The notes under the pieces are model-generated. The model was not told the DNA's origin and did not search any database. It saw nothing but the letters and a program-made list of their open reading frames with translations. DNA of 64,000 nucleotides from Phoebastria nigripes (Eukaryota; Chordata; Aves; Procellariiformes; Diomedeidae): assembly GCA_035582835.1 (NCBI GenBank), contig JAYKAV010002919.1:408605-472604 (forward strand), read 5' to 3'. The position numbers were made by a program, and so were the translations under genes. Shown one piece after another: positions 1-12,700 of the stretch. Each line of letters starts with the position of its first letter. Position 1 is the stretch's first letter.

Positions 1-3000
1 TGGGATTCCTTTTTTTTATAGCAATTTTATCCCATCTGTTTGGGGAAGTCCTTGAGGAAATGAAGCTATTCAGGGGCTCCGCTTCCTTCCCCGCTCTCGG
101 GGGTGAGGGCTCCCCGCGAGCAGGCTGGGACGAGGCAGCTCCCCGGGGAGACACCCACCCTCGCTCCTCCCCATGCACAGACGCTATTAATTACCATGTA
201 AATGACTCTGTGCAAAGCCTCACCCCCTTTCTCACAAGCAGCCCCGAAAGCTGGTACATGGGCTCTCCGCAGCTGCATCTCCGAGTTTGCTCCGTGCTTT
301 AAGGCATAGGCTGATCTGTGCGGGGAAATTGTTACTTTGGGTACCTAAATACCAATTTTCTCACCTACTGCTGCTTTGTTGCAGGAGCCTCAAACCGTCT
401 GTCAGACACTGCTCAGTTCAGCTGTGCACTTCAGTTCTAACATCCCATTTAATGGGTTTTATAAAAGATTTCCCTGTGCTTTAGGAAGCTGGCGATACAA
501 GGCAGAGGGTGATAGGGGTGTGGAGGCAGATGTACAACACGGCCTTAAAAATACCCTAAAATACCAGTTACCTCATTCCTGCACATTCCCTTTCTGCAGA
601 GGCACCCCCGGGTTGGGGATGGACCTGCCTCGCTCTCTGCCACCGCTGCACCAAACTCCACATGGCCACCCCCCAATGCCATTTTTCCAGCAGGTTATAA
701 CACCGGTCATTGTAAAAAGCACCATTTATTGCACTCAAAACATCTGACCTCCTTTCTCGCAGCAGTTTCTCCAGCCTCAGCTCCTGGGGTCCTCGCATCC
801 CTAAATCCTCCCTCTCACCCCCGTCATCTCATCAACACACTGGGGCCTCTGCCCATCTCCGACCTCCCCAGGTCTCGCAGGAATTTAGAGAACATATCCG
901 TGGAGGCTTCAGCCTTGAATTTAACCTCCAGAGCATCGCTCCTGCTCTTCCTTAATGCGTCGGCGTGGACCACGACTAATGCTCTGCTCCGCATCCCCAA
1001 GCAACCTGCCTGGGTACCTTGCGCTCCCTTGCACCCAGCGCATGTCCCTGCCCGTGAGTTATTTGGAGCTGGGGCAGAGACTGCCTGCGCTCGCTTTTTC
1101 TAGNCTGCCTAATCCACCAACCCCTTTGTTTTGGTTGGAACCTCTACTTTCTGCTATAATAACGCTAATTGCCCCCCTTCAACCACCAGCAGCACCCCGA
1201 GCCAGCTAGAGGCAGTTTTTGGCCGCACACACGTGTAACAGCTCAGGCTCGCCAGCAGATTTGCCTTGTACAAACTATACATTACAACCTATCNTGCATG
1301 TTTTACAGAGGCAAAATTCCAGCTGTCGTAGCCGAGGAGCGCAGGAACGGGTCGGGAGACTTTCATTTTAACAAATACATCAAAATAATGGAGACGAAGC
1401 AATTCCAGCAGACCCACACTTCTCAGTCTTTAGTCTTGATGCACAGCTATTATAGAGACCTTACTGGGTATCTGGTGTTTCTGTCATTTTTCTTAATGAA
1501 AAATTAGCGAGCATAAGGAATAACTTGTCAAACTATAGGGGAGCATTTCATGCATGACATATTTTTGCAGACGNTGTAACAGCAAGAGAAGCCAAAACAA
1601 ATAGCAAGAAGTATTTTCATTGCCTAAAGTTGAATATGATTAGGATAAACTGCACACACATTTCTAGGAGAAATTTATGTGCTGGCAATAATCAGGTAAT
1701 TTCAGCTCTCAAATCACCGCCCCTTTTCCAAATGAAAATCAAATTAATTAGTAAATTTTCCCCCCTCAGAACAATCTTTTACACAAAGCTAATCCCCAGC
1801 CCCACTTTGCTTGGAGATGAAACGAGCTCCCTGACACTGCTGACAGCGGCTCTGGGCATCTGCCCCTTGGTCCTGGCTGCCATTTGCTCACTTTTCCTTT
1901 TTAAGGGGCTTTTCTTGTGATCCAGACCACATTGTGGCTAAGCTCAACCTGGAAAGTACCAGCATGGAGGGTTGGGAAGGGTTCCTTGGCTCAGGAGGAT
2001 GCAGGAGAAGCTGCTCGGAGCTACTTGAGCAGAAGCCTTTGTGATTCCTGCAGACCCATCGTCGGGTCTTGTTAAAGCATTTTACTCCTTGTCATTTACT
2101 CGCAGCAACTCAGATAATCCCAGGCCCCACTCGGGGGTGGGAAAGCGTGACAGAGGCATTTGCATCACTCACATTGACCTAAAATCCCTAGGGGCTGCTC
2201 CCACAGTGAGTGCAGTACTGCTGTGCTGGCACCTTGCAACGCTCATACCGTGCTCCGGTGAGATGGGTAAGTTGGCTAAAACCTGATTCTGCGGCTGGCA
2301 GAATCAAACCTGGCTGGCAAACCTGGTTTGGGGCAGCCAGGTTCCTGCAGTCAATGATTCATCCAAGAGGAGGAAACATGATGTGACCCCTCAACAAAAG
2401 CTGGGACCTTCAGGGAGCTCTGGCACATGGCCAGGGTTATCATCTGCACCGTTGCCTTCATAGCAATCATTTGATGGCCGTGCTCTGAAAAGCCCATATG
2501 TAAACGATGTCCTAGACTTTTAAAACTAAGGATCATTAGTGCTATTTTATGACAGCCTAACCTTATTGATTTTCCCATCCTCTTACTCCCCTTCAGTGAC
2601 TCTGAAGCACAAACAAGAAAATCATCACGGGGACCGTTTGCATGCCCTGACTGCCGGGTACGGATTGTGCAGTTGCTGTACCAGCACGGCTGCANGCCCA
2701 TCACACAGGACAGAAGATGCTTATCAGGTTTGCTTTGCTGGCCCCAGTCCCTTTACTAACTTCTTCCCTTTCCAGCAGGAATGCTTTGGGCCAGGANTAA
2801 GCTCCAGGGATGCTCCAGCCTTGCTGCGAGGCTGCAGACTCTGTGGTGGAGATCATGCTGTATTTAACATCACCGCCCAAACAAGTTTATGCTACTGAGG
2901 AGCAAATGAATCCAGAACAAGTTGTTAACAACTCACATCCATGATGTCGGCAGTAGGATTCATCAACTGCTTGGTACAAGTGTCCCACGTAGGCACAGAA

Positions 3001-3208
3001 ACTTCTTAAAACGGCTGCAAATGCTTTGAANCTGTGCTGGACGAACAAGAAGACAACAACCAGGACATGAAGAAACATCCAACTGACATGGCAAAACATC
3101 CAACTGCCCTTTCTGGTCCAGCGTTGGCTTCTCTTTGCATTTCCAGGTGCTTTGGAGAAGGGTGTAGACCTCTTTGGGACCAGCACATTTAGACCCGTCA
3201 GCAAGAAG
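1..3208. other. Non-coding single-copy DNA, no gene recognised
   Basis: No frame in this stretch resembles a known protein. Frames reach about 130 codons only and lack plausible splice signals or domain-like composition. The sequence alternates between C-rich segments (around 600-1050) and AT-rich segments (around 1500-1800). A TAATTA homeodomain-type core occurs near position 188. No interspersed repeat was recognised before the CR1 end near 3.2 kb. It could be intron or intergenic DNA; nothing here distinguishes the two. Confidence 0.55.
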
Positions 3209-3305
3209 AGTTGATCTAGCTGAAGATGTCCCTGCTCGTTGCAGGGGGGTTGGACTAGATGACCTTTAAAGGTCCGTTCCAACCCAAACTATTCTATGAT
3301 TCTAA
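3209..3305 (+). mobile_element. CR1 LINE 3' end, 5'-truncated
   Basis: The segment carries the hallmark avian CR1 3' end. A GATGTCCCTGCTC block is followed by GTTGGACTAGATGACC, a TTCCAACCC block and the terminal ATTCTATGATTCTA repeat. The terminal ATTCTATG-type octamer repeat, rather than poly(A), marks the element's 3' end, so the element lies on the plus strand. Only about 100 bp remain, which is typical because CR1 copies are usually severely 5'-truncated. No coding portion is left. The upstream boundary is approximate because divergence blurs it. Confidence 0.9.
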
Positions 3306-3519
3306 GAGAAAATGGTTGGCCCTTCACATTGATATTCACGGGAACAAGAGGCACACGACCTCTTCCCAGCATGTCCAATGCTGTTGACAGCAGCCAGAGC
3401 TGAATGCCCTTGTTGAGCCACAAATCATGCCAGGTGGGGGGGACGGTACCACCAGCGCCCCAGGACGGGCGTTTCAGTCCAGCGTGCCAAAACTGCTGCC
3501 GAGCGATGGAGGGCAGCTC

Positions 3520-3615
3520 CGAGCCCTATTAATTAGTCTCTCTGATTAACTTCCCGTGCTTACAGAAACCTTCGAACCAGCACTAAATTAGATTACTGAG
3601 ATTAGTTTTACTATT
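3520..3615. promoter_or_regulatory. AT-rich island with homeodomain-type motifs
   Basis: After a GC-rich segment, the sequence turns abruptly AT-rich and carries TTAATTAG, GATTAAC, TTAGATTA and GATTAG cores within about 90 bp. Clusters of such cores are common in developmental enhancers, but AT-rich DNA also produces them by chance. There is no direct evidence of conservation from a single sequence. The call rests on composition and motif density only. Confidence 0.25.
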
Positions 3616-5374
3616 TTTTCTTGGGTTCTTTGCTCAGCGCTGACAGAGGAGCCTTTGTTTCAGACTGGAAACGCTGCAGGGAGACACGGGGTATCACACA
3701 TCAGCGCCTCGCATGTCGGGTCCCGGCCAAGGTCACCGCGAGCCTTGGTGGGCAGGATCCCACCAACACCTACGGCCATTCGCGCAGTCCTTTGATTCCC
3801 AGCCTGAAGGCTCTCCCAGCGCCCTTTTGGGTGGCACTTTTGCAGGTCAACAGCTGGCTTTGCCCACTGAAGCAAACACTTTTGAACTCCCTTTCTCTCT
3901 TAAATGTTATTTCTTATTTCTAGGGAGCAGAAGCACCTTGCGTGGATGAGCACGGGGCAGTCCGGCTGATTGATGCCCTTCTTTTTTAAATGTTGGGTGC
4001 GTGCACATTTCTGCTAGTTTAGTAAATAAGGATCCACCATGCTCATAAAATTTCAACACAGCCAAGCATGATGGTGCCATCTGCTACTCGTTCGGCGAGA
4101 CATCGCTTTATAGCAATCGGCGGCAGCAAGGTACCACAGTTGGTTATTAACTCCAGCGGCGGCTGTTAGAGGGGCTGTTGCAGTTGGCGAAGGCAGAGCC
4201 CGAGTGGGTTTCTCCGTCAGCCCTCGGAGGGTATCGCTGGGTATCACTGGCTTCGGCGGTCATGGAGCCGCTTTCTAAATGGAGCATTTCTGCAGGGGGA
4301 ACGTGGGGTTGGAGTCAGGAGTAAGGGCTCAGGATAACACATCCAGACAGAAAGATTGATTGTAATTGTGTAAGATAGCCCTTAGCTCACCCGTGATTAT
4401 AATTACGTTAAATTGCTATTTAATGGTTTTCACATCATCTTTGACAGTAGGTTATTTTTGTAATCTTTATTTAAAATAAACTCTTTTTTTGTCTCGTTGC
4501 TGAAACCCTTCTCTGCTTCCTTTNGTGCTCAGTGCATTAGGAAATCAGTTTGTCTTCATTATTCCTGGACTCCTGTATCATTTCGTTATTACCACAAGAT
4601 TAGAAAATAAGTAGCTCCCCCAAAAGGGCTTCTGGGTGAACAAACTTTCTGGTTAGAGTAAAATGAAATGTAGCCTTTTCCTCAATGCTATCCATACGCC
4701 GCAGCCTGTTGTTTCCTAATGCTGACCTGTCAGAGCAGCAAGAAAATCTGGGCTTGAAATATCCTCTCTCCGGCTTCGGCAGACCCGTTGTAGCAGGGGT
4801 TTCGAAGGGAGGGACAGGCGCTATGGGAAGCTTTGCCAGCTCTCGGGGCAGAAACAAAATCCAGACCAACAAATGGAAAACACAACTAATATTTAACCTC
4901 CAAAACGCTGCGTTAATGGCCGGGTGCTGTAACCCATCACTGCTGGCGTACAGCAAACCGAAGGGATACGCAGACCGACCCAAGCAGAGACGCCGAGCTC
5001 CGGCTGTCCCTGGAGCTCAAGACCTGGATTTTGGCTAAAGCGCACCTCTACGTCCACCGCTGGTCACAGAGACTTTTATATCTGTCTGAACCAAAATGGG
5101 AGGTGAAAAACCTCTGGGTGGATTCAGCGGTGCAGCAGCTGGGAGCCGCTGAGCTGGAGGAGTCGGAGCATCCTCGCAGCTGCATCCCCACATCTGCTCG
5201 TCCATGCCACCTTGTCGCCTGCCTTGGACTGGACTTTCCCCACGTCCATTCTTTCCTCAGCATTGACCCAACCTCCCGGCTGGGATGGAAACCTCCTGGA
5301 TCAGAAGCTTTATCATACATTCCCACTCAGAGAAGTCAAAAGTCCACTTCTTGTCCTAAGATTAAAGGATCACT

Positions 5375-5545
5375 TCTTTAAGTAATTTACTACTAATTAC
5401 GTAATTACTTTATTACGCAGCATTAGTAAACAAATAAATAGATAAAAAAGGAGCACTTATGGTCCAAGAGATTTAGCTCGAATTACTAATAAAAAAGCAA
5501 GTTTCAAGTAGTAATTGCCTTCAAAACAAATTGCAAAAAAGTATT
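5375..5545. promoter_or_regulatory. Candidate enhancer: TAAT palindrome and forkhead site
   Basis: The island holds a perfect 14-bp palindrome, TAATTACGTAATTA, at 5394-5407, which places two TAATTA homeodomain cores tail to tail. It is followed by TTTATTACG and, at 5426-5433, GTAAACAA, a classic forkhead (FOX) core. Further AATTACTAATAA and GTAATTG cores lie downstream. Surrounding sequence is much less AT-rich. Paired homeodomain sites of this kind suit cooperative dimer binding. Function is inferred; conservation with other birds would be the decisive test. Confidence 0.35.
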
Positions 5546-8500
5546 TTCAGCGACTCCTTGCTATGACCAGATGGTGAAGCATTTCTGCAATGAGGATGTA
5601 ATGATTTACTGGGTTGAATATCTCAAGCGACTTCTGAAAACCAGAGCCTGATACCTGACTGCTCAAACCCCAGTCTCAACTGAGAAAAACTAATTCAGTG
5701 GCCTCTAGGATGGATTATCTGAATTAAACACTGTCTGTGGCCACCCAAAAGCCACTCCGAGTGCTNGGGCTGGAGCAGGCAGCGCTGGGAGGAGCAGCCA
5801 ACTTTCCTCATCAGAGCAACGTTCCCGTGGTGGCAAGCAAAGATGCAACACTTTTCCCCACACTGCTTAACAAAATAAATCAAAAGGAAGGGATCTCGTA
5901 GTCGGGGTATTTTACACTGGAAGAAAAGGTGGCGTGGTGATGCCCAGCTCATCCAGAGTGCCCGCATCCTGAAACCCCACGGGATTGCTCCGGCAGAAGG
6001 AGGGTGATGGGCAGGACGGCAGAGGTAGCCGTGGTCGGGGGCCAAACCCACCCCCTTCGACACGGAGGAAGTTACCTAATGAAGTCCTGTGACCTGGCCC
6101 TCTCCCTTATTGTCCCAAATAAACCGCTCTCGTGTTGTTTAAACACTCTGCTGTCAAAACCTGATGGTTCTGGGACAGAAATGACCTCGCGGAGACACGC
6201 GGCTGGAAAATTCATCTGGGGCAGTTTGTGTAATTAATGGTCCTGTTCCCAGAGAGAGACAATGATGAATCTCTGCGTGCCGGGTGCGGTGGGCAGGCCT
6301 AATTCAGCAAACCCAGTCACACTTGTCACCCGCACTTCGAGCTGTATCAACAAGCCGGCCGGACTAATGAGCCCAACTTCAACAGAAAATGACCTCATAT
6401 GGGGCAGGACCCCGGCCGTGAATTTGCTCTTTGTTGTTGCAGCCGCCTCCCTCCGACACGGCGGACTTGCAGAGTAATCCCCTGGTATCCCCTTGCTCTT
6501 ATGGGTATTTTATATCTATGAGAAATAGGCTTTGTTTGTGCAGCTAAGGGCATGTTTAAATTGCTGGGTGACTCTATTAACAATTTATCCAGCCAGACGG
6601 AAAAAAGCGTTTCCTACCTGTATGGAAATGTGTGGGATATACGCAGCTCTTTCTTTTCAAGCTAATGATTAATTTATCACTTCTCAGGGTTTTTTTTCCT
6701 AAATGTGATGGAGTAATTAGCAGGGCTTTTTCCTAACTAAACCCCAGTGACGTTGCTCTGTGCATGCTTACTAAGAACAGCTGAGCAGAGAAGAAATACC
6801 TGAGATACCAACAGGAGGCATTGAAAAAAATTATTAAAATGAAAGGAGAAAGGTCCTTAAATATTTCTAAAAACCTGTTTTTTTTCCAGAATGCTTATCA
6901 AACCATGAGCATTTGTGAAAAATAACAACAGTCCTGCTCAGAACCGAGAAGAGCAACCCCGAGCCATCACGGTATGTGTTTTCCTGATGCACCTACTCTT
7001 TATTGCTCCTCACTTTGGCTGGATTTGTCTCTTGGCTCCTCCAACAGATCCATAACACTCCCTGGTACCATACTGGACCATATCGTTGTTACATCTGACA
7101 TCTCAATCCACCTCATGAGTGAACCTACCATGAAATGATTCCTGCAGGTTCAGAAGTACTCTACAATAGCAACCCCAGTTTTAGGGGGCTGATAGACCAC
7201 TTCCAGCCCTCAAAACTTGTCCCAGGCTGCCATATATCATCTCTGGCAAACCTTCAGTTCTGGGAAGGTGACACAACCACCTGAGGACCACAGCTTGAGA
7301 ACTGCTGATACAGGAGGTGGGAGATGCTCACGAGCTCATTCTGACCAAAGCAATACAAATTGCAGGTCAGGTCAGATTTAAGTCACGGCTGATTAAAAAT
7401 AAACAGCTGTTTCTTAAGATGGGTTAATACGAGCTCTCCACCCAGTAAGGAAAGAAAGGACCTTCTTAATTTGGTATAATTTACTATAACAATGTTCCTA
7501 ATTTCTTGGTTTCAAAACATCATTCAGGCAATGTTAGCCAGATTGGCCAACTCCCAGAATCGGTGGATGTCGGGACATTTTGACCATTTGAAATAGTTTT
7601 ATTCTGATTTGGAATAAAACTAATGTTTTCTTAAATTTCCTGTAGAATAAGAACTCCCTGCACTTTGCTCTCAAGAAACACAGAAAAGTGGCACCCCAAA
7701 AATGCGCTCTGTCTTTTGGGGACCTGGTAGCTGCTAAGGGAAATGACTGAGAATCATGTGAACTTTGCTCAGCACCTGCCAAGGGATCAGGTTTGCAATC
7801 CAGGCTGTGCCGAAGCCGGGGGTCCCCAGGGTCCCCAGGCTGCTCTGAGCTCCCGCAGGGCTTAGACAACCCTTGTTCTTGCGGTGGGATGCGACTGGAG
7901 CCACCCGTCATGTCCTTGTACTCGTGACCCTGAGCCCTGCCCCACGCAAAGCCCCCGGGGAGGAGCAGCTACAGGTTTCCACTTACAAACCCCAAAACAT
8001 TTATCTCTGAGGCATGACAAAAGCCAGGCCCCTTGGGAACTTGCGGTTCAACACCAGTTCATTGAAACAGATAAGTCTCCATGCAATACGTGCTTCAAGT
8101 AATTAACAACCGACATAATTGTGCTGGGTTGGAAAGTGTCCGATCTGCAAACAAAGCACTCGGTTTGTTTGTGTTTTGTGTTAACGCGGCACTANGGACG
8201 TTTGTCGCTTCGCTGTGCATTGTTGCACGATCTGACACGATGCATCTGAGCTGCAGAAAACCCGTCGTCACTGCTAGGTCGCCCTTCGTACACTTCTTTT
8301 AGCCTACTGACTTCGTACCATTAAAGCCATTAGGGTAATGTAAGAGGTAAGGTTTCAGTCAACGTATTTGTCCTCAGACCTAATGAAAACACAGTGGTGT
8401 TACATTTATAGCTCCAGAAACCACAGTCTCAAATTCTATATGCCCTGGAGAGACCTTATCTGCAACCCAGGAACCAGAGATAAAAATCACATTTAGATAT

Positions 8501-9488
8501 TAACTTCCCCTTGATGCAAGATCTCTCACTGCTGTTGAGTTTTTCGCTCAGCCCGAGGGCGCTGGTGCTCTGCAGCCGTGGGGGTATCACACCGAAGGGG
8601 GCTATTTCGAGGCTGCGGTGGCTTTGCCGTCAGCCACCACGGCAAAACCCTGGGCANGTCCCACCAGATTTCTCAGGGAGCCCTCCCAGCCACCACCGCT
8701 GTCTGTAGTGAGTCACGATTTCCACGCAAATATACCCGTAGAGGGGAAAAAANCCCAGTAAAGCAGGAAATTCAACCCCCCTCACATGTCCCTGCTCAGC
8801 CCAGTCCCCCCAGTATCAGCCGGGAGGGTCTCTCTGCCCGGCACNCTGGGAGCATGGCAGAGGTTTCCAGGCTCCAATTCCCAGGAGCACTCGTGGACAT
8901 TTGCACCATCAGCCTCAGGTGCTACATTGCTAAAAGATGCGTTTCTGGTGATGAAGCCATCGTCTGAGAGCTAACCCCGGACCCAAGCTGGCAGCAGTTC
9001 CCATGCTTACGGGTCATTCACCCCTGCCTGAGCTCTCCTCTTCCTCGGATGTGCTTGTCACCGAGGGTTGCATTGTCCCGCCTGCACGTCAGGCAGTGCC
9101 CCACAGCTCCACTTTGCTCTTCACGTCTGCACTTCTAAACTTAACTGCAGGTTATTTAAGGTAATATTTCTACGTAGACAGAGATTTGCTTAATACTGCT
9201 CCTACTGTTAAAATGCAGAGATATTTATTTATTATCTTCCAGTAGNGTCAAGGAGAGGCAAACTCAGAGGCGCAGAGCAAGTTAAATCTGCTGTAAGCAA
9301 AAGGGAATAGAAAGGGATTGAATTCATACCGCAGAACAGCAGAATGGTCTTACATCGACCCACACTGGTGTATATGGAAAGGGCATCCTCACAGAAACCA
9401 TTCTTTGTCATTTTGTGACCTCCTGTAGGTTTTGGAGCAATATCACCTAGATTCACCCAGAGGCAACTGCACTGCCTGTGTAAATCAG

Positions 9489-9750
9489 TATCGTAGAATT
9501 GTTTAGGTTGGAAAAGACCTTTAAGGTCATTGAGTCCAACCGTAAACCTAACCCTGCCAAGTCCACCACTAAACCACGTCCCTAAGCACCACATCTACGC
9601 GGGTTTTAAATACCTCCAGGGATGGTGACTCAGCCACTTCCCTGGGCAGCCTGTTCCAATGCTTGACAACCCTTTCGGTGAAGAAATTTTTCCTAATATC
9701 CAATCTAAACCTCCCCTGGCACAACTTGAGGCCATTTCCTCTTGTCCTAA
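9489..9750 (-). mobile_element. CR1 LINE 3' part with end of ORF2
   Basis: This is a CR1 copy on the minus strand. Its 3' terminus lies at low coordinates (complement of the ATTCTA-type end, then TTTAGGTTGGAAAAGACC read on the plus strand). About 260 bp are kept, including the end of the reverse-transcriptase reading frame. It is 5'-truncated; beyond about 9750 the match to the CR1 consensus as I recall it fades. It inserted in otherwise unique DNA and has no obvious target-site duplication, as expected for CR1. Confidence 0.93.
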
Positions 9751-9763
9751 ATCCCCTCTTCAA
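9569..9763 (-). pseudogene. CR1 ORF2 C-terminal remnant
   Basis: Inside the CR1 copy an uninterrupted minus-strand frame encodes the last ~50 residues of CR1 ORF2, with recognisable segments [30 protein letters not shown] and VDVVLRD, then a stop. In a full element this C-terminal tail follows the endonuclease and reverse-transcriptase domains, neither of which is present here. The fragment cannot be functional: it lacks the catalytic domains, a promoter and a start. The residues before KLCQG come from less certain flanking sequence. The open frame suggests a fairly young insertion. Confidence 0.85.
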
Positions 9764-12700
9764 CCATGAACTTCCCTGCTGTTTAGTGTGAACTGGTCAG
9801 GAGGACATCTAGACAAATTCTGCGTAAGAGGAGAGTGAAACAAAGCTGTGCACGGTTTAACTCCAGAGATATGAATATATAGCATGCCCATTTTATAAGC
9901 ACAGAGGTGTGTGCAGAGCAAGAGCAGACACAGAGCACAGCCCAAGGGCNGGGTGCCTCATCCCAGCCACCGCCGAGCTCCCCAAAGGCGCCACAGCCGT
10001 GATGAGCCTGAGGACCACCAAGGACTTTGCCGCTGTTTACAGAAATCTCCTTTCCTACCCAAGAAGCCTCAGGACAAAGAGCACATGAGAGCTCCTGAGT
10101 CCGCTGCTCACACACAGCCCCCCGCTCTGTCCCCTTCAATGGTTTATAGCATGACGCCAAGAACTGCCCTGTAAGATCCCCGCGTGCTCGGTGCAGCCCA
10201 GCAGCACAGAGCTCTACTGAGGAGAAACCACAGGCAGCATCAAGATTTCAGGTGGTACCGAGGCACATCCTGAAGGCAAGTCAACAGGCTCAATGCTGCT
10301 TTTCGTTAAATGCATGTAATTAAAAAGGTATGTGTTTGGCAACTGCCCCTGCTCCCTAAGCCCGGGGAGCATCCAGGATGGCTGTGGGCTCAGCAGAGCC
10401 CCCCGGCGCAGGTGGGCTTTGGCCCCTGGTTTCATGCTTTTTTTGTTTGAGCTAGAAGAGTCCATTAAGCAAACAAGCCGTTGGCTAGATCTTGGCTTAT
10501 GGGGCTCCGTGAGGCTTTGAACCCCCCGGACTTGGCTCCGAGAGTTCCCAGGAGTGCTTCAGACACGTCCCTGGCTCACACCTTCCAGCTGTACTGCCTC
10601 AATATTTCCTCTTATAACCTGTATCTGGAAGCTCCCTGGCAGCACTGGGACTGAAATAAACTTCATGCTCCTTTTTTCCCTTTGACTGCAAACTGGGAGC
10701 AATCACAGCTGCTGCCATCACCCGTTACCGAGATCCCCGACAGCCCGGCCGATGGACCCGCACGGCCGAGGATTGGCTCCTCCAGCTCACGCGAAGCCAT
10801 GCGCCCCATGCCGAGAGAGCCGCAGGGGACGGAGGAGTTTTCAGTGCTCACCTGCCATGTGAAGAGGCTGTCAAGGCAGCGAAAAATAAGAATTTGCATG
10901 TTGGCGAGTGCCTTCCCGCTGTTACTCGGTTTGGCTTTCGAGTTCGACAGCTTCTTGTATTTCCATGAGGTTGGCACGGCTTGTGCTGCAACCCAATCTA
11001 CAGCTCCACAGGAAAAAATACAGGATTCGCTCCCCATCACCCATTAATGACCAACGGTGCCTTTTCCCAGTGCGTTATACTCTGTTTCACAAGAGATCAT
11101 GAAATGATGTCAGCTCGTCCACAATTGAAAATTCTAACACAAAACATTGAAACATCCAAATTCAGCTACGTGAAGCTTTTTTAAAGGCCTTTGATTTGCA
11201 GAAGGTTTGTGCCATGGCTGAAATCTGAAGGTTGCTGAGCGTAGCAGGATGAAAACGCAGGATCCCCGCGCTGTAGCAGGAAACACGGGCTGCTGTACGA
11301 GGCTGGCTCGAAGGGGCAGCAGAAAGGTTTCGTGCACAAAGGAAGGGGCTTCGCACCCTGCCAGCTTCCTCCCCAGTTGTACAAGATCAGGGAGATTAGG
11401 GGGAGAAAACACAAGAAAATACTTTAAATAATATTTTTTTGCAGGCAAGCTTTGACACAGCATGTAAAACCCAGGCTGTGTATCAGGGGAGATGCTGTTT
11501 TCCCATGCTGAGGTGGTACCCAGAGGAGCGGGTGGGGAGAAGGCAGCTCCCAGCAGCAGGCTGCATCCCATCTCCTTCCCACCCACGTACCGGTGATTTA
11601 ACGCGCTTGCGGCACGATTGCTCCTTTTCCTTCAATAAATATTATTCAGCTCAAAGTCTCAGTCACTTTATTGTGCTATCTCTTTGCAGTTCCTGCTTTC
11701 GTAATAATTACAGCATAGAAATCTAAGCACAGACTGGGACACGTTTTTCTGTGATCAGTGGCACTGATGGAGTGTGGCTTCCTATGCCTTCCCCCCCCGC
11801 CCCAGGGGACTCCTCGGCGTGGGGTGGGATTTCCTTCTGCAGGGCTCGGACGTGGCCCCAACATCTACTTTCACTCCGCATCTAGAAACCCCATGAGCCT
11901 CCAGACCCAGCCTCTCCGGCAAATTTGTTTTAAATCAGCCGTAGGTTCAAAAGTCACCGGGGAAGGCTCTACAGACACGTGTGGTCGCAAATTGCCCGTT
12001 TCCTTGGGATAAAGGGCTTAAAGGAAAACCCCAATATTTTTTTTCCACCTGCTCGTGAGCTGAGGGATATTGGGGCTTGTAGTGGATGGACTGAGCGGCC
12101 ACGGTGATTGGTGCTGGATTGGGATGTTGGGTGCTAAAATCAAAGGGGCAGGTGCTCCTAAACCACGTATATACTTTGGAAAAAGCAATTGCTAGAGTTT
12201 GTGTGTGTTGCTGAGCCTTTATCCTTCAAAGCAAAACATCATTACTGCCTGTAATCAAAGTTAAGAGCAGCGAGATTGTGCTGAAAGCTTTCCTATCACC
12301 CACAGAGGCATCTGGGGCCAGCACGCCATCGCGTCCAGCACGGGAGAGCCCACCGATGCACAGTTAGGACAGGACTGTTTCCTGATAGATAAAGAAATAA
12401 TAACCTGGATCCACTCACGTTATCGCTAATTAGCACTTGCAGGGCCAAGTGTGGGGCTCGTATCAGCTTAATCAGTTGGGCCTGTGATTAGAGCATGACT
12501 CTGGCTGGAAATCTTTCTTTCCGATAACTTTAATACCATGTTCCTTGCTCTTCCTTTTTTAAAAACAGTAAAAAGGCAGCAGAGGAGCTTTCAAACGTGC
12601 TGGAGGTGATGGGGGTTCACAAAAAATCAGGAGAAAAAGCATTTCTTCAGCCAAGCACCCAAAGGTGCTGCCNGCAGCACAGCCCGAGCACCCTCCTGCG

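Larger units (their letters stand above)
3306..9488. other. Non-coding DNA with AT-rich islands
   Basis: No coding exon was recognised in this 6.2 kb stretch; open frames are at most about 127 codons and unlike any family I know. It contains two AT-rich islands with dense homeodomain-type TAAT cores, listed separately (about 3.52-3.62 and 5.38-5.54 kb). A further AT-rich part lies at 4.38-4.50 kb and a less clear one at 6.59-6.90 kb. The rest is ordinary mixed-composition sequence. Isolated N bases occur throughout. Confidence 0.55.

Noticed and set aside
4069..4085. CTCF-like site on the minus strand (complement of TGCCATCTGCTAC)
   Set aside because: The two leading cytosines of the core are replaced, so the match is weak.
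7255..7330. Possible old repeat (ACCACAGCTTGAGAACTGCT)
   Set aside because: Only one short block resembles phrases common in old amniote repeats; too little to assign.
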